Assembly: GCA_900312665.1 (NCBI GenBank)
Contig: ONZQ02000001.1
Location: forward strand, 4,496,640 to 4,560,639
Direction of reading: 5' to 3'
From: Cephalotrichum gorgonifer
Taxonomy: Eukaryota > Ascomycota > Sordariomycetes > Microascales > Microascaceae
DNA: 64,000 nt
Positions 47,101 through 57,200 of the stretch are shown here, in pieces. Numbering within the stretch: position 1 is the first letter of the stretch; each line of letters starts with the position of its first letter. The position numbers were made by a program, and so were the translations under genes. The notes under the pieces were generated by a model. That model had not been told where the DNA came from, made no database searches, and saw only the letters and a program-made list of their open reading frames with translations.

Positions 47101-47573
47101 TCCTCCCTCTCGGATGCCCCACCTCCCCTCCTTCCCTCACCTCTACACCGCCCCCCGTCCCGCAGAAGGACGTCCTCACGGGCCCCCCTATCCGCCCCAA
47201 CCCGGACGGGTCAGAGGTCATCACGCACCGCATGTCCGCCACAGTGACCGGCTCTACGCGCGCCGTCGCGGACATGACCTCCCTCCTAGGTTCCCTTGCG
47301 TGGGAGAAGTGGCTCCTGAGGTGCGAGATCGAGAACACCGCCGGCGCCCTGAGGCTGTCGGACACGGTCACGCCCGGGGCGGCGGTGCGCGGCGCGGGAG
47401 AGTGCCTCGATGGGTTCCACGCCATCGTGGAGGAGGGGAGGAGGTGCGGCGCCGGGTTCAGGATGCTGAACGGTTTCGCGAGGAAGCCCATCCCCTTGCC
47501 TAAGTCACCGCCGGGGCCGGCTGTCGAGGGCGAGGACGAGGGCGAGGGTATCATTCGGATCCAACTGGGTTAA
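44169..47573 (+). CDS. Large protein with C-terminal class I methyltransferase domain
   Basis: Single exon, 1134 residues, starting at the first ATG after the CT-rich leader. The first about 570 residues are disordered, rich in Pro, Ser, Asp and Arg, with a duplicated RRIV(R/P)TP(A/T)TAT motif around residues 497-550. Residues about 590-760 are moderately conserved-looking (CRLPSKLGFHESAYYRAFQD). The C-terminal part has an S-adenosylmethionine-binding fold: motif I PRVLDLGGQAACDWAW near residue 813, a PFPDSHFDLVSARELH segment, and CMRVLKPGGYIDFSLLDSD, followed by a helical cap and a Gly/Glu tail. It looks like a Methyltransf_11-type enzyme; the acceptor could be a protein, lipid or small molecule. 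No gene name can be given. Convergent with NPR3. Confidence 0.82.
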   Translation: MSDLILLPSSRYEPPPTSRDRHPGQALNTIIEEDVEDAFPPRRRRAAIPTRSQMEEQQRHTAYNQQQSSYLPSGNDSLQFPANTDHFRSRRNDMKIQAWLSPQSDHFPTPRGFPTPRGTHFLEVPDLPSSPSAYTTEHEDARAGDLDMDDDSVSGSSASNQSNPWNPRSRSSVMTDGTEFDDIYDLSDDEDRRRPAATSGPSRKSSQSSLRRHSAIRRRSIAPGAATSRDSVGSRQALPPLSIPSRQDEIDLKMMTSPVAPTPTLSATIPHEAMYLMQSQQEADIPTAPPSLDGSLTSEQMAQMSAPPTPIMGSVENDNGDEWAGVQLQPGALATLHALSGSEDGFEENDAHRHPERVIEIPAEPVPEMQHQGLRIFTGFQSSSTTASPLTQRASFAGLTRLDIPSPGGFFADLSPRTRRTWDQPKVSPEMVPPTSTTAEQFYKAPWNSDEAPTMPLPPPPPRRPQQQQTATQISSSHPVEHVIEAQPLNEEEDPATARRIVRTPATATHSSFSHSDTLVAQTVDVRSTVTDENGPPTSRRIVPTPTTATFEAPKTAPVAPVVEPSSGDDDVVPNEIVVDYDPKYARKQQEVALANLDRTEMWLMAQNAYLKCVIVPTESGAKDNVDEAVASPAAATPVPEMKAEEETPKKKTVRFSEVPVKGNIPCRLPSKLGFHESAYYRAFQDYMIRSRGQDVFVHSLPRLEALQAQRVSLPERHRDQLLGKYQLSVVPQSAKKRLSTNVARGDDTLVDDPARIRREKEVEALGQMVTSLWHVAAAKMLAGGKLIMAPVEKRLMKPSSGFMGMMSSGGDKPRVLDLGGQAACDWAWHAAMQYPNAKIYTVATKAARQLSNCNVRGPPNHRRVSVDKLTRLPFPDSHFDLVSARELHSALKYAGENGEDEWETCLAECMRVLKPGGYIDFSLLDSDMVKAGPLGLAKSVEFGFTLKRLGYDPAPTKLFLSRLERAGFVGASRAWVFLPLGCPTSPPSLTSTPPPVPQKDVLTGPPIRPNPDGSEVITHRMSATVTGSTRAVADMTSLLGSLAWEKWLLRCEIENTAGALRLSDTVTPGAAVRGAGECLDGFHAIVEEGRRCGAGFRMLNGFARKPIPLPKSPPGPAVEGEDEGEGIIRIQLG

Positions 47574-48147
47574 GAACGAGTTTCTCTCCTCTCTTTGGGT
47601 TGTTTTTGGGGGGTTACGAAGTCTTGAGAGCTATACATCTCCAATCTCCTTCGGAAGTTCCGTCTCCTTTGTCGACATAATTTTTTCCTAGCTCTACTTG
47701 AAATCTCTACCTCACTGTTTCCGTTTTTCCTCTCTCTTTTTCCTTTATTCCGATGTCTTTTCTTTTCTTTCTTTACATAAGACAATATGGCTGGGAATGC
47801 ACAGAAACCCCGCGGGGTATACACGGCTTGACGACCCGGGGGGGAAGGGCGGGTACAATATGGGATATGGGATATGGGATACGAAAGTACGAAAGTACGA
47901 GAGAGCAGTCGTGGACTGCGTGTTAGATAATGAGCTGGTGCGTTGCATATTGTACTTAGGATAGCGGGGGAAGAAAATCTATATATACCCATGCCACATT
48001 CACTTTTCGATATGCTTTCCGCAGTTTTAAAACGCCCCTTCCTGCTTTCGATCTCGCTCGTGCCATTGCTAGGTTACCCACATTCACAACACCCGGAAGA
48101 CCGGGGTGGGAGTGACTTAACTCCACCAGTGAAAAAAACCTCAAATC
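47574..48147. other. Convergent 3' flanks with short tandem repeats
   Basis: Lies between the stops of the methyltransferase gene (+) and NPR3 (-). It contains about three ATATGGG units (47858-47880) followed directly by two GAAAGTAC units (about 47883-47898). No gene is seen. Confidence 0.5.
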
Positions 48148-50624
48148 TCACCAGTGCCTCACAGTGAGGAGGTACTCGCTCATGCCCGTCAGCAGGTTCC
48201 ACGCCTCCTTCCTCTTCATGTCCTCCTGCAGCGCGATCCTCTCCAGGGCGGTCCTCCCGTCGAAGTACCTCCAGAACCTGGTCCAGGCCTCGCGCGTCTT
48301 CTCGTCGGTGAAGCGCCTCCCTATGGCGGCCAGGTACCGCGACTCCAGGCCCGTGGCCCTGCCGGCGTCGATGACGATGTGCGGCACGATGCCGGCCAGG
48401 TGCGGGGCGTCGTTGGTGGAGGGGTGAGGGGTGGCCATGGGGACGGCCTTCCGGGCGTGGGCGGTGGCCCTCTCGGCGGCGTCGCGCTGTATCTTTATCG
48501 ACTTCCTCTCGACGCGGGCCCTCTCGGCGATGGCCTCCGCGGCGGTCATGGCGGGGGTGGAGGTGTGGGATGACGCGGCGGAGGAGCCCCCCGCCGAGGA
48601 GGGGCGGCCCGGGGGAGCATCGTCCGTGGGGGCGAGCGAGGAGGTGGAGGCAGATGCGTCCTGCGGAGGCGGCGGGGATGCGGGTGAGTCGCCGGCGGAG
48701 GTGGGAGCCGGGGCCGTGGGGTCGGCGGGGGGGCCGTCCTTGGGGCGGAGGGCCTCGGCCTCGGCGCCGTACTCGACCTCGTAGATGATCTCGGGCCACA
48801 CGACGACGTAGGCGAACGTGCACAGCTGGGTGACCCAGCCGCCCCTCATCAGCCAGGCCAGCATGGCGAGGTAGGTGGGGCGGTGGGCCTTGCTGGGGCA
48901 GAAGTGCTTGTAGGGGCGGGGGGCGTAGGAGAGCTCGGCGAGGAAGTTGGTCAGCGGTGGGGCGAGGTTGAAGACGCGCTGCCACTCCTGGGCGGCGCGC
49001 GGGAGGCGGTCTAGGGCGCAGTTGGGGGACATGACGTAGACGTCGCGGGCGTGGAGGGGCGGGATGGCGATGGCCCTGCGCCACGAGATGAAGTGGTGGG
49101 CGTATCTGCGGACCTGGCTGTGGCTTAGGATGTTGCCCTGGCCGATCTGATAGAGTCTGATCGAAAAGAAGAAGAAAAGGTGTCAGCGAGGTTGGGTGGG
49201 AAGGGGGCTGGCTAACTGGCTTTTGTATGTGAAGATAACCAAGGGTGCGTGGGTGGGAACATACGACATGGTCGGCTTGCAAAGCCTCACAAACTCGACC
49301 ATGGCAATCGTCGAGCGATCGAGGTCGACCTGGAGCTGAGAGATGATCTTCTTCTCGTCGTCCATTAACAGCAGGCCAAAGTTCTTCTCCAGGTACTCGG
49401 GATCGTCGTACGCCTCATCTGGGGTGGAAGTGTTCGCCGACGTCAGCCACAGACCATGCTGCCTGGTCTCGTTCTCCGGGCCGAGGTCGGGGATGTAGAA
49501 CGGCATGGGGATCTGCATCGACAGGCTGAGTGGCCCGTTCGCTGTATCTAGCTGGAGGCTGATGATCCTGTTATGTGACAGGGACTGGTATATCTCGTGT
49601 ATCGAGGCTGCCAGGGAGGAGACCTTGAGGATCTCTTTCCAGAGTTCATCCATGGGGGTCTCTGCTGAACTGGTTAACCCTTCCGAGAACGTGACGACGA
49701 AAGTAGGGCGGGAAGTTAGGGTAGAGGTCAAGGTAAATGCGGAGACGTACTGGTTTCGCGGGCTTTCTCTTTGAGCCTGATGATCTGCTTCGACTCTTTC
49801 CACACAAAATCGCTGTGCTGTTGGCAGTACTTGTACGCCTTGTTGAGTTTCTTGATGATGTTGGAGTACAGGGCATTTACGAGCTCCGTAACCTCGTGCT
49901 GCTTCGGATTCAAGATGAAGACAACGTTGAACATGGTCATGGAGCTGACCTTCTCCTCCTCCTCCTCCTGCGGCGGCTTCTCACCTGCCGACGCCGCGTC
50001 CCCGGCAGGGGCGCCATCGTCGCCGGTCCTGGCGCCATTTGACCCGATGTCGGCCAAGTTCACGGACGAAGGGACTCGCCTCTGAGACCTGTGCGACCCG
50101 AGGTCGAGCAGATTCACCGACGAGCCTATTCTCCACTGGGCCCTAGGCCCATTCTCCTCATCCTTGGCCTTCTTTTTCTTCTTCTTCTTCTTCCAGATGC
50201 CGTTCTCCGGCACGTGGACGGGGCACGACACGTAGTACAGCGAGTCGAGGGAGACCTGGAAGAGCCTCTTGTGGTAGGGCCGTCCGGGGCTCATGAGACT
50301 GGCCAGGTCCCCGGCGGGGAACCCGGTCACGGTCTCCCACGGGGCGGTAGCGCCGCCGCCGCGGTTCGAGATCAGGCCATCGATGCCGCCGTGGGTGGGA
50401 TGAAAGCCCTGGCCCTGCGGCTGGGACGGGTTCAGAGATAGGCGCTCGAGGATCAGGTCGTCCTGGGCTTGATCGCCCCCGAGAGAGCCCGTGGAAAGCG
50501 TCACACGGTCCACAGAGGCCTGCGGCGGGTAGTGAAACACCAGGTTGGCTCCGTCGCGGGTTCTGTTGATGACGAGGGCCACCGCCACTAGATTGGTCGA
50601 GTCGGGAAGCACGGGGAGCGACAT
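48148..50624 (-). CDS. NPR3: Nitrogen permease regulator 3 (SEACIT/GATOR1 subunit)
   Basis: Npr3 with Npr2 and Iml1 forms the SEACIT/GATOR1 complex at the vacuole, the GTPase-activating complex that switches TORC1 off when nitrogen or amino acids are scarce. On the minus strand exons are 50624-49751, 49661-49265 and 49156-48148 (introns 89 and 108 bp), totalling 759 residues. The N-terminus (LVAVALVINRTRDGANLVFH) is the longin-type start of the family; MFNVVFILNPKQHEVTELVN and RIISLQLDTANGPLSLSMQI follow. The C-terminal winged-helix part includes YQIGQGNILSHSQVRRYAHH and ALERIALQEDMKRKEAWNLL. There is a run of eight lysines near residue 145 and a Pro/Ser/Ala-rich insert near residues 545-610. 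The intron 1 boundaries were chosen by phase (ETK-TPMDELW). Divergent from the ethanolamine kinase gene. Confidence 0.9.
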
Positions 50625-52058
50625 GGCTGCGGCCTAGGGTCCCGTCCGTCCCACAGTCCAGCGGTCTTGCGTCGAGACTGTGCCTGTTCCGGCGGGCTTC
50701 GGAGGGTAAAGGAAGTGCACGATGACAACGGTAATGGCGATGTCGATGGTGGAACCGACCAAGGGATAAGGTCTTGGTCTAAGAAGATGGACAAGGGCGA
50801 GACGATGACGCTCGTTGTGCAATGGCTACCGATGCCTCAAGGGTCGTGGCCATCCCTAAGATTCAGAGTCATGGCAATATATCGGGGATTCCATCGGGGT
50901 TCCTTGACTATGGAAAGGTAAGGTGCCGTATCAATCCATCCGCTTGGTAGTCCGGCGCGTCTTGCTCACTCAACATGAGCTCAGGTTGAAGCTCATGGAT
51001 TGAGGTGGGTCGAGGCGCTCGATACACAGATTTACGCGTTAGAATAGAAGTCGTCGATTTAATGCATAACGGATAACTGGATTTAAACTACCTGCATATT
51101 GCCCCGCGTGAAATGAGGTACCGAGTGGGGGTTGGTTTGGAATGGTACCTTGGTCCAGGACGGTGGAACGAACCACGAGGAACCCCGCCAAAGTGGCAAG
51201 AACCATAATACAAGTAGGAGTGATACCTCCCGACGCGGCCATCAATCAGAATTAGCACTACTCAGGGGCTCTCCCGCGCGGCGTGGGGATGATGACGTTT
51301 GCTAGATACTTGTTCAACCGACGTACGTACGAGTACGCCTACCCCTGGATCCATCCCAAAACTTGCTTGTTTGATGTTGTTTGTGCCAGCGATGCCAGGA
51401 GAGCAAGCCGTTGCTATTCCCGTCTTATCTTGCCCCATACAAGTATGCTATGAGCTCCCTTCTCAAGTACCCGCTTGTACATGCAAGCAAACCCTTTCAC
51501 ATGCTAAAAAAACGCATACGTAATTTCACACCTCCACCTCGAATCAATTTTAAGGGGTTAATTGACCCCTCTGTGTGATTAGCCAAAACACCAAGAGAGA
51601 GACAGGAAGTTACTTTTGTGCGTCTATCTTGGCCTCGTTTAGAACTTTGAACCTGGGGGAACAACCTAATAGAACCTAGAACATATCTGGAACCTGTCCC
51701 GCACTGCTTCTTCCAGCCACTTTCTTTTTTTACTACGTCTTCCCCCCATTCTACCTTAGTCACCGCACCTTATTTCCTTCTGCCCACCCTCCTCCCCCCG
51801 CGTCGTATCCCGCGTTTTCCCCGCTGAAAACACCCCACGACGTACGCTTGAAAAGAAGCGAGGATCCCCTCTCTGATCGACTACCTACCGCCTCCGCCCT
51901 TCGATATCATACCGCAGAAAGAGAAACCCGCGGCCGTCGATTGCTCTTCCCCCGGGGAGGTTCCCACGACGACTCACGAGACCACAGACCAGGAAAGGAA
52001 GTTGGTCGCGTGCTTTGCCCACCACATTCGGTCCTCCAGAGCAAGGAGCACACTCACC
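50625..52058. other. Divergent promoter region NPR3 / ethanolamine kinase
   Basis: No gene is seen. An octamer TACGAGTA lies at 51328 beside ACGTACGTAC. The kinase leader (about 51840-52058) contains no upstream ATG. Confidence 0.5.
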
Positions 52059-53459
52059 ATGACGACCTCGAACGGCGTACCGAACGGCGCGCCCGCCGCC
52101 CCGTCCAAGGTCCCCATCCTCCCACTCTCATACGACAGCGCCGACGCGCAAGAGTCGGCCCTGCGCCTCGTATACGCCGTCCGGCCGGAGTGGAGCTTGC
52201 CGACGGCCAACGTGAAGCTCGTGCGCTGCACGGACGGCATCACCAACACGCTCATGAAGGCCGTCAACGAGGTCGAGGGCGCCACGGCGGAGGAGACGGA
52301 CCGGGAGGCCATCCTCTTCCGGGCCTACGGCAACGGCACGCACGTCATCATCGACCGGCAGCGCGAGGTGGAGAACCACGAGCTGCTCATGGCCCACGGC
52401 CTCGCGCCCGAGCTGCTCGCCCGCTTCCGGAACGGCATGATCTACCGCTTCATCCGCGGCACCGTGACGAGCACCGAGGACCTGCGCGACCCCACCATCT
52501 ACGCCGCCGTCGCGAGGCGGCTGGCCGAGTGGCACGCGAGGTTACCCTGCGTCCCCTCGGCCCCCGCACCCGCGCCCTGCTCCAACGGGAGCGCCGCGGA
52601 CGTGGAGCTGTCGAGGCGCAGGCAGTCCATCGACGGCGCGGCGCCCGGGAAGCCGGCGCCCAACATGTGGACGGTGATGCAGAAGTGGATATACGCCCTG
52701 CCCGTCGACACGGAGCAGCAGCGCGCGCGGCAGACCACGCTCCAGACGGAGCTGAACCGCCTCGTAAAGGACCTCAGCCGGCGGCCGGGGCTAGGGAAGG
52801 ATGGCGTAAGCAGTGTTCCCCCCCCCCTCCCCCCGTTTTTTTTTTTTCATCCCGTTCCACTTGATTCACATGTACGGCTATATGCGGTATAATATATGCG
52901 TTCAAGTGAAGATGTGTGCGTTGCTAACACGTGTCCGACCACTATCTAGCTTGTCTTCGCGCACTGCGACCTGCTCCACGGCAACGTCATCATCCAGCCC
53001 AAGGACGAGTCGCGCCCCGACGAAACCGTCGTCAGCTTCATCGACTACGAGTACGCCACGCCCTCCCCCGCGGCCTTCGACATCTCCAACCACTTCGCCG
53101 AGTGGGCGGGCTTCGAGTGCAACTACTCGGTCCTCCCCACGCGCTCGCAGAGGCGCGACTTCATCCGGCGGTACGTCGAGGCGTACTTCTCCCACCTGCC
53201 GGGGGCGGACGCGGGGGTGGACCTCGAGGAGGAGACGCGCAAGCTGGTGGAGGAGGTGGACGTTTACAGGGGGCTGCCGGGATTCTACTGGGGCATCTGG
53301 GCGCTTATACAGGCGCAGATCTCCGAGATCGACTTCGACTACGCCACGTACGCCGAGTTGAGGCTAGGGGAGTACTGGGCGTGGAAAGAGGCGACAGTCG
53401 CAGGGGGGAAGGAGGTGAAGGAGGTACCCCTCCGTGAGACGAGGTGGGCGGAGGCTTGA
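52059..53459 (+). CDS. EKI1: Ethanolamine kinase
   Basis: Phosphorylates ethanolamine with ATP, the first step of the CDP-ethanolamine (Kennedy) route to phosphatidylethanolamine; cytosolic. Exons 52059-52805 and 52950-53459 join in phase 0 across a 144-bp intron, giving 418 residues. The start is the first ATG, in the strong context CACCATGACG. The kinase-like fold is complete: NVKLVRCTDGITNTLMKA (nucleotide-binding loop), the Brenner-type catalytic loop HCDLLHGN (Asp256, Asn261), the metal-binding IDYEYA (Asp281, Glu283) and the FDISNHFAEWAGF substrate segment. GFYWGIWALIQAQISEIDFDY near the C-terminus is typical of ethanolamine/choline kinases; the GITN start favours ethanolamine kinase. 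A Ser/Pro insertion (residues about 165-205) is low complexity. Confidence 0.93.
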
Positions 53460-54214
53460 TTGGAAGGGCAAAGACGGCCCCTTTTTCCGGGGTTCTTTAT
53501 TTTTTCCCCTTGGTATCCACGACTTGATGATATTTCGGGACGCTGCGAGGCGTTGGGAATGGCGTAAAGGGCATGTATTCAACATTCATGTGCTGGCAAA
53601 AACGGCGGAGGGGGAGAGACCAGTACATCAAAAGGGGAGGAAGGAATTGGGGGGGGCTGTAATGGGGATTTAACATGACATTTTGTACGCGCAGCTAGGG
53701 AAGGCCTTTATATTTCAATAAAGTAATGAAGGGAAGGAGATGGGCCTTGTTGGCTTGTTGGTTCTGCAGCATGGTTTTTTTTTGTTTCTTGGGGGGATAG
53801 CCGCCAAGGTGAAAGGAAGGTGAAGAAGGGAGGTAGACTTTCAGCCCCCAAACGCGATGGCACCAACCAAACCAACGGATTGAAGGGTTTTGTACTCGTA
53901 GCTCACTGATATACCTTACCTTGGGTTGGTAATGGGTAATAAATGCCCTTTATTATTCCCCCAGACCCCCCCCCCCCCCCCCCTTTTTTTTCTTCCTCGA
54001 GCAGGGAAGCCTAGTTCCAACGTACACGAGGTGCTCTGCTTAACCACAGGTGCATCCGTCCGTGTAACTATTATCTACCTTTCGCCATCCCCCGGGCCCC
54101 CCGGCGATGCCCGCCCCCGCCTGTCCGTGCGATTCCGAGTAGCTCCGGAGCTCCCGGCCCCTCCGTCCCGCCCCCATCCGAGCTTGCGGCGACTAAACGT
54201 CCTCGTACGTCCCC

Positions 54215-54252
54215 AGCAGCCGCAGCCGCAGCCGCAGCCGCAACCGCAACCG
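54215..54252. repeat. CAGCCG/CAACCG hexamer microsatellite
   Basis: About six tandem CAGCCG or CAACCG units. In one frame they would code for Pro-Gln, but the surrounding frame has no other sign of being a gene. Confidence 0.6.
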
Positions 54253-57200
54253 CGAGACACCGCCCGAGCGTCCGTCGCCCCTCGTGTGGCTTGCATGGTG
54301 ACACTTGGGGCGCCGGTCACCTCCCGCGGTGTAATGAGGAGGAGCGGCCGCCCACCCTCCCTTCCCCCATCTGCGCCCTCGAAATCTAGCCAAAGGGGAT
54401 TCCATCGGCGTCAGAAAAGGCGGGGGGAGGGAGACGATCATATACGAGTAGTTGTTCGAATGCCGTGTTGCATGGCAGGTTGTTGGGCCGGGCTACAAAC
54501 GTCCCTTCCGCCCACGAGAGCGGGGGAGGCGCTGTGGTTTCCAGTTCCAATTGCTGGCGCACATCGACGGGTGTAAAAACGCCTGGTACTCCGCTCCGTC
54601 TTCCGCGGGCCCAGCCCAGCCCTCAAGCATGTATAATGATTAAAGGTACAAGTACGCGCTACTTATTCGCGTGGGGGGGAGGGGAGGGGTAACAATACCA
54701 GCTACAAGTATTCGGACTGAGTATATTAGTCCGCGTCGAGAAATCCCAGCTGGGTGTACCACCCAGCATAGCCTCGTTGGACTATACGCTAGTGCGGAGT
54801 ACAAGTACTTGACTATACGTATCTTTCGTTCCCGACGCCCCATCGAAGGAAAATGGCATTTTGATCTTCCCGTTTTGGTCGAGTTCGTTCTCCACAGTGA
54901 CCCCGCCCGCCGCATTTTGACAGGTGGCAGCCGATCTGACTCTGAGCTAGTGTACTTTGTTTTTATTACCAAGTCCCGGTTCCCTTGTTAGTTTCTTCAA
55001 ATCCGTCTGTCCCCTCCCTGATACTTGTACTTGCAATCTCCCTTCGCCAGCCGACAGCCAAGCAAGGAGCACGGGCTCCGGCTGGGTCGTCCCCTCACCC
55101 CTTGTCCCACTGGGTTCCCGGTCCACGGAAAAGGAGATTGGTGGCCTCGCCTCTGACCCACCCCGAGTTAGTTAATACCGCGATGTCACACTGTAGAGGC
55201 AGAGGAGACTGGATTCACATTCACACCACCTGCTGGTATTATTACGAGCTTGTATCCTCTCCCTGCTTCGGCCGAGAAGGGTACAAGGTACAAGTACATA
55301 TACCTCGACACATATTCTACCCATGGCCGAAGCTCGGCTCTGACTTCGGAGCGCGAGGTTAACGGTTCGTCTCTTTGTATGTAGTACCCGTCGCTGTTGG
55401 GTGGGTTTGTATCCCCGGCGCACTTAGAGGCAGTGGTTCGCGGAGGTGCTGGGCTGCGACCTGCAAGCTGCACACGCAGTCATACCTTAGTACCTCGTGC
55501 GGGGGATAGGCACTTGTTAAGAAAGGGGGGTAGCATTCAGTCGGGCTAAGAGTTGGGGAGAAGGCATTGTCGAGAAATCGCGCTGCGAGTACTTTGGGTG
55601 GATTATTGAGATACTACAAGTAATAATTCATTTCTTCCTCCACAAATGGACCATCCCATCCCACTCATCTCCCAGTACAAAGCGAGGTCCGAACTAGAGT
55701 AAAACAAGTGCCCATACTCTGAATGGAAGCTAGGATGAACTGTGGTACAGTTCTCCCCTTTGTCCTCGCCAAGACGGCATGATGCGGGCATTGAGGAGGG
55801 CACGCACCGTTGATGGACCTGTAAAACAGATGCGCCCACCTGTCTTAGAACACACTCCAGAGAGTGGTAGGCGCCTCCACGAGGGCTAGCGCGCCAGCTG
55901 AACGAAGCAAGCCCTGTCTTGTCTGCGCTGCAGCATGCTGGCAGATTGGGCCGCGGATTCGCAGGTCGATCCGCTTGAAGAAGACCGTGCGTTTCGCGTC
56001 CTGTACGTACTCGTTCATACCTGTAATCCATGTACTTGTACAAGTAACGTAGTACAGGTAGTATAGAAGTTGTAATACTCGCAGGCAGTCGCCAGCAACC
56101 TGTCACATCATGTTCCGATGTGTCGCCGACCAACCCATACAACAGCACCCTATACCCATACGAATACACCCCCGCTGTTCGAGAACGAGTCATTGCATAT
56201 GCTATCATCTGGGTCTCTTGGACCGTTTTGCTCGCTGAGATATCGGCGCGATGCCATCCCGTATCCTTCCATCGTCGGTCTTGGCTCACCCGACTGTGAC
56301 GACGGGCGCACTGTAGTAAGAAAGACGACCGCGCCCCGCCCCTGAGCGAGGCGCCTGGAATAAAGGCAAGGCCCGGAAGATGCGACGCGCTCCCTCGATA
56401 TGCGTTCAGCCGGATATTCGTTACCAGTAACTCTCGTCGGAGACATGGCCACGGCTTTGGCTTTGGCACGGAAAATGAATAATAAATACGTGAAGGGCCG
56501 GCGACTGGTCATGATTCAGAAGCTTGGCGCACCGCACCGTTCCTTACCTACCAACCCGCCCGGCCGACGAATACCCCTCCGAGCGAGAAGCGGGAGAGAT
56601 TTCCCGTTTCGGTTGGAAAAGCTCGAGGTTTGGCGAGCTGAGGGTGGGTGGGTGGGTAATGGTAGGTAGCCGGTAGATACTCTGGCGAAGCGGGGGATCG
56701 AATCTTACCTTACCGTTCACTTATCCTCGTACGAGCACAGGTTTAAGCGAGGCCCCCCGTCGGCACCTGCTTCTGACTGGCTGCAGCTTCGGCGCCCGAG
56801 AAGGCATGGGACCCCCCCTCTTCCATGCAGCCTTTCCATCCCCACCACCTTTTCGCTGAGTTGCAGATGTGAGATGTACGAGGGTAGTGTGAGCGATTCC
56901 TTGGAACGAAGAACTCGCCCCCCCCCGGCCCCGGTCCGTGGTCGGTCCTATCGGTTGGGGGTAGCACTTCCAGTTTGTCTGCAGTGTCCGAGTACTCTAT
57001 GCTTCTTCTACCCGTTTGTCTTGCCCGTTTGCTGCGGCCTGTCCTGCTCTCGGCGAAGGAAACGCCGATGATGAGAAACTTTTTTTTGTAAGAAAGCGCC
57101 CAGTCTGCGCCTTCCGAGATCCTCCCAGCCTTGACCAATGAGGGTTTAGGGCTGATGTTGACACGGCGGCTTGGGGAGAATGGAGGACAGAAAGTGGGGT

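Noticed and set aside
55603..56469. 288-codon minus-strand frame in the 7-kb gene-free region
   Set aside because: No domain, no codon bias, odd composition and no splice-compatible neighbours; most likely chance.
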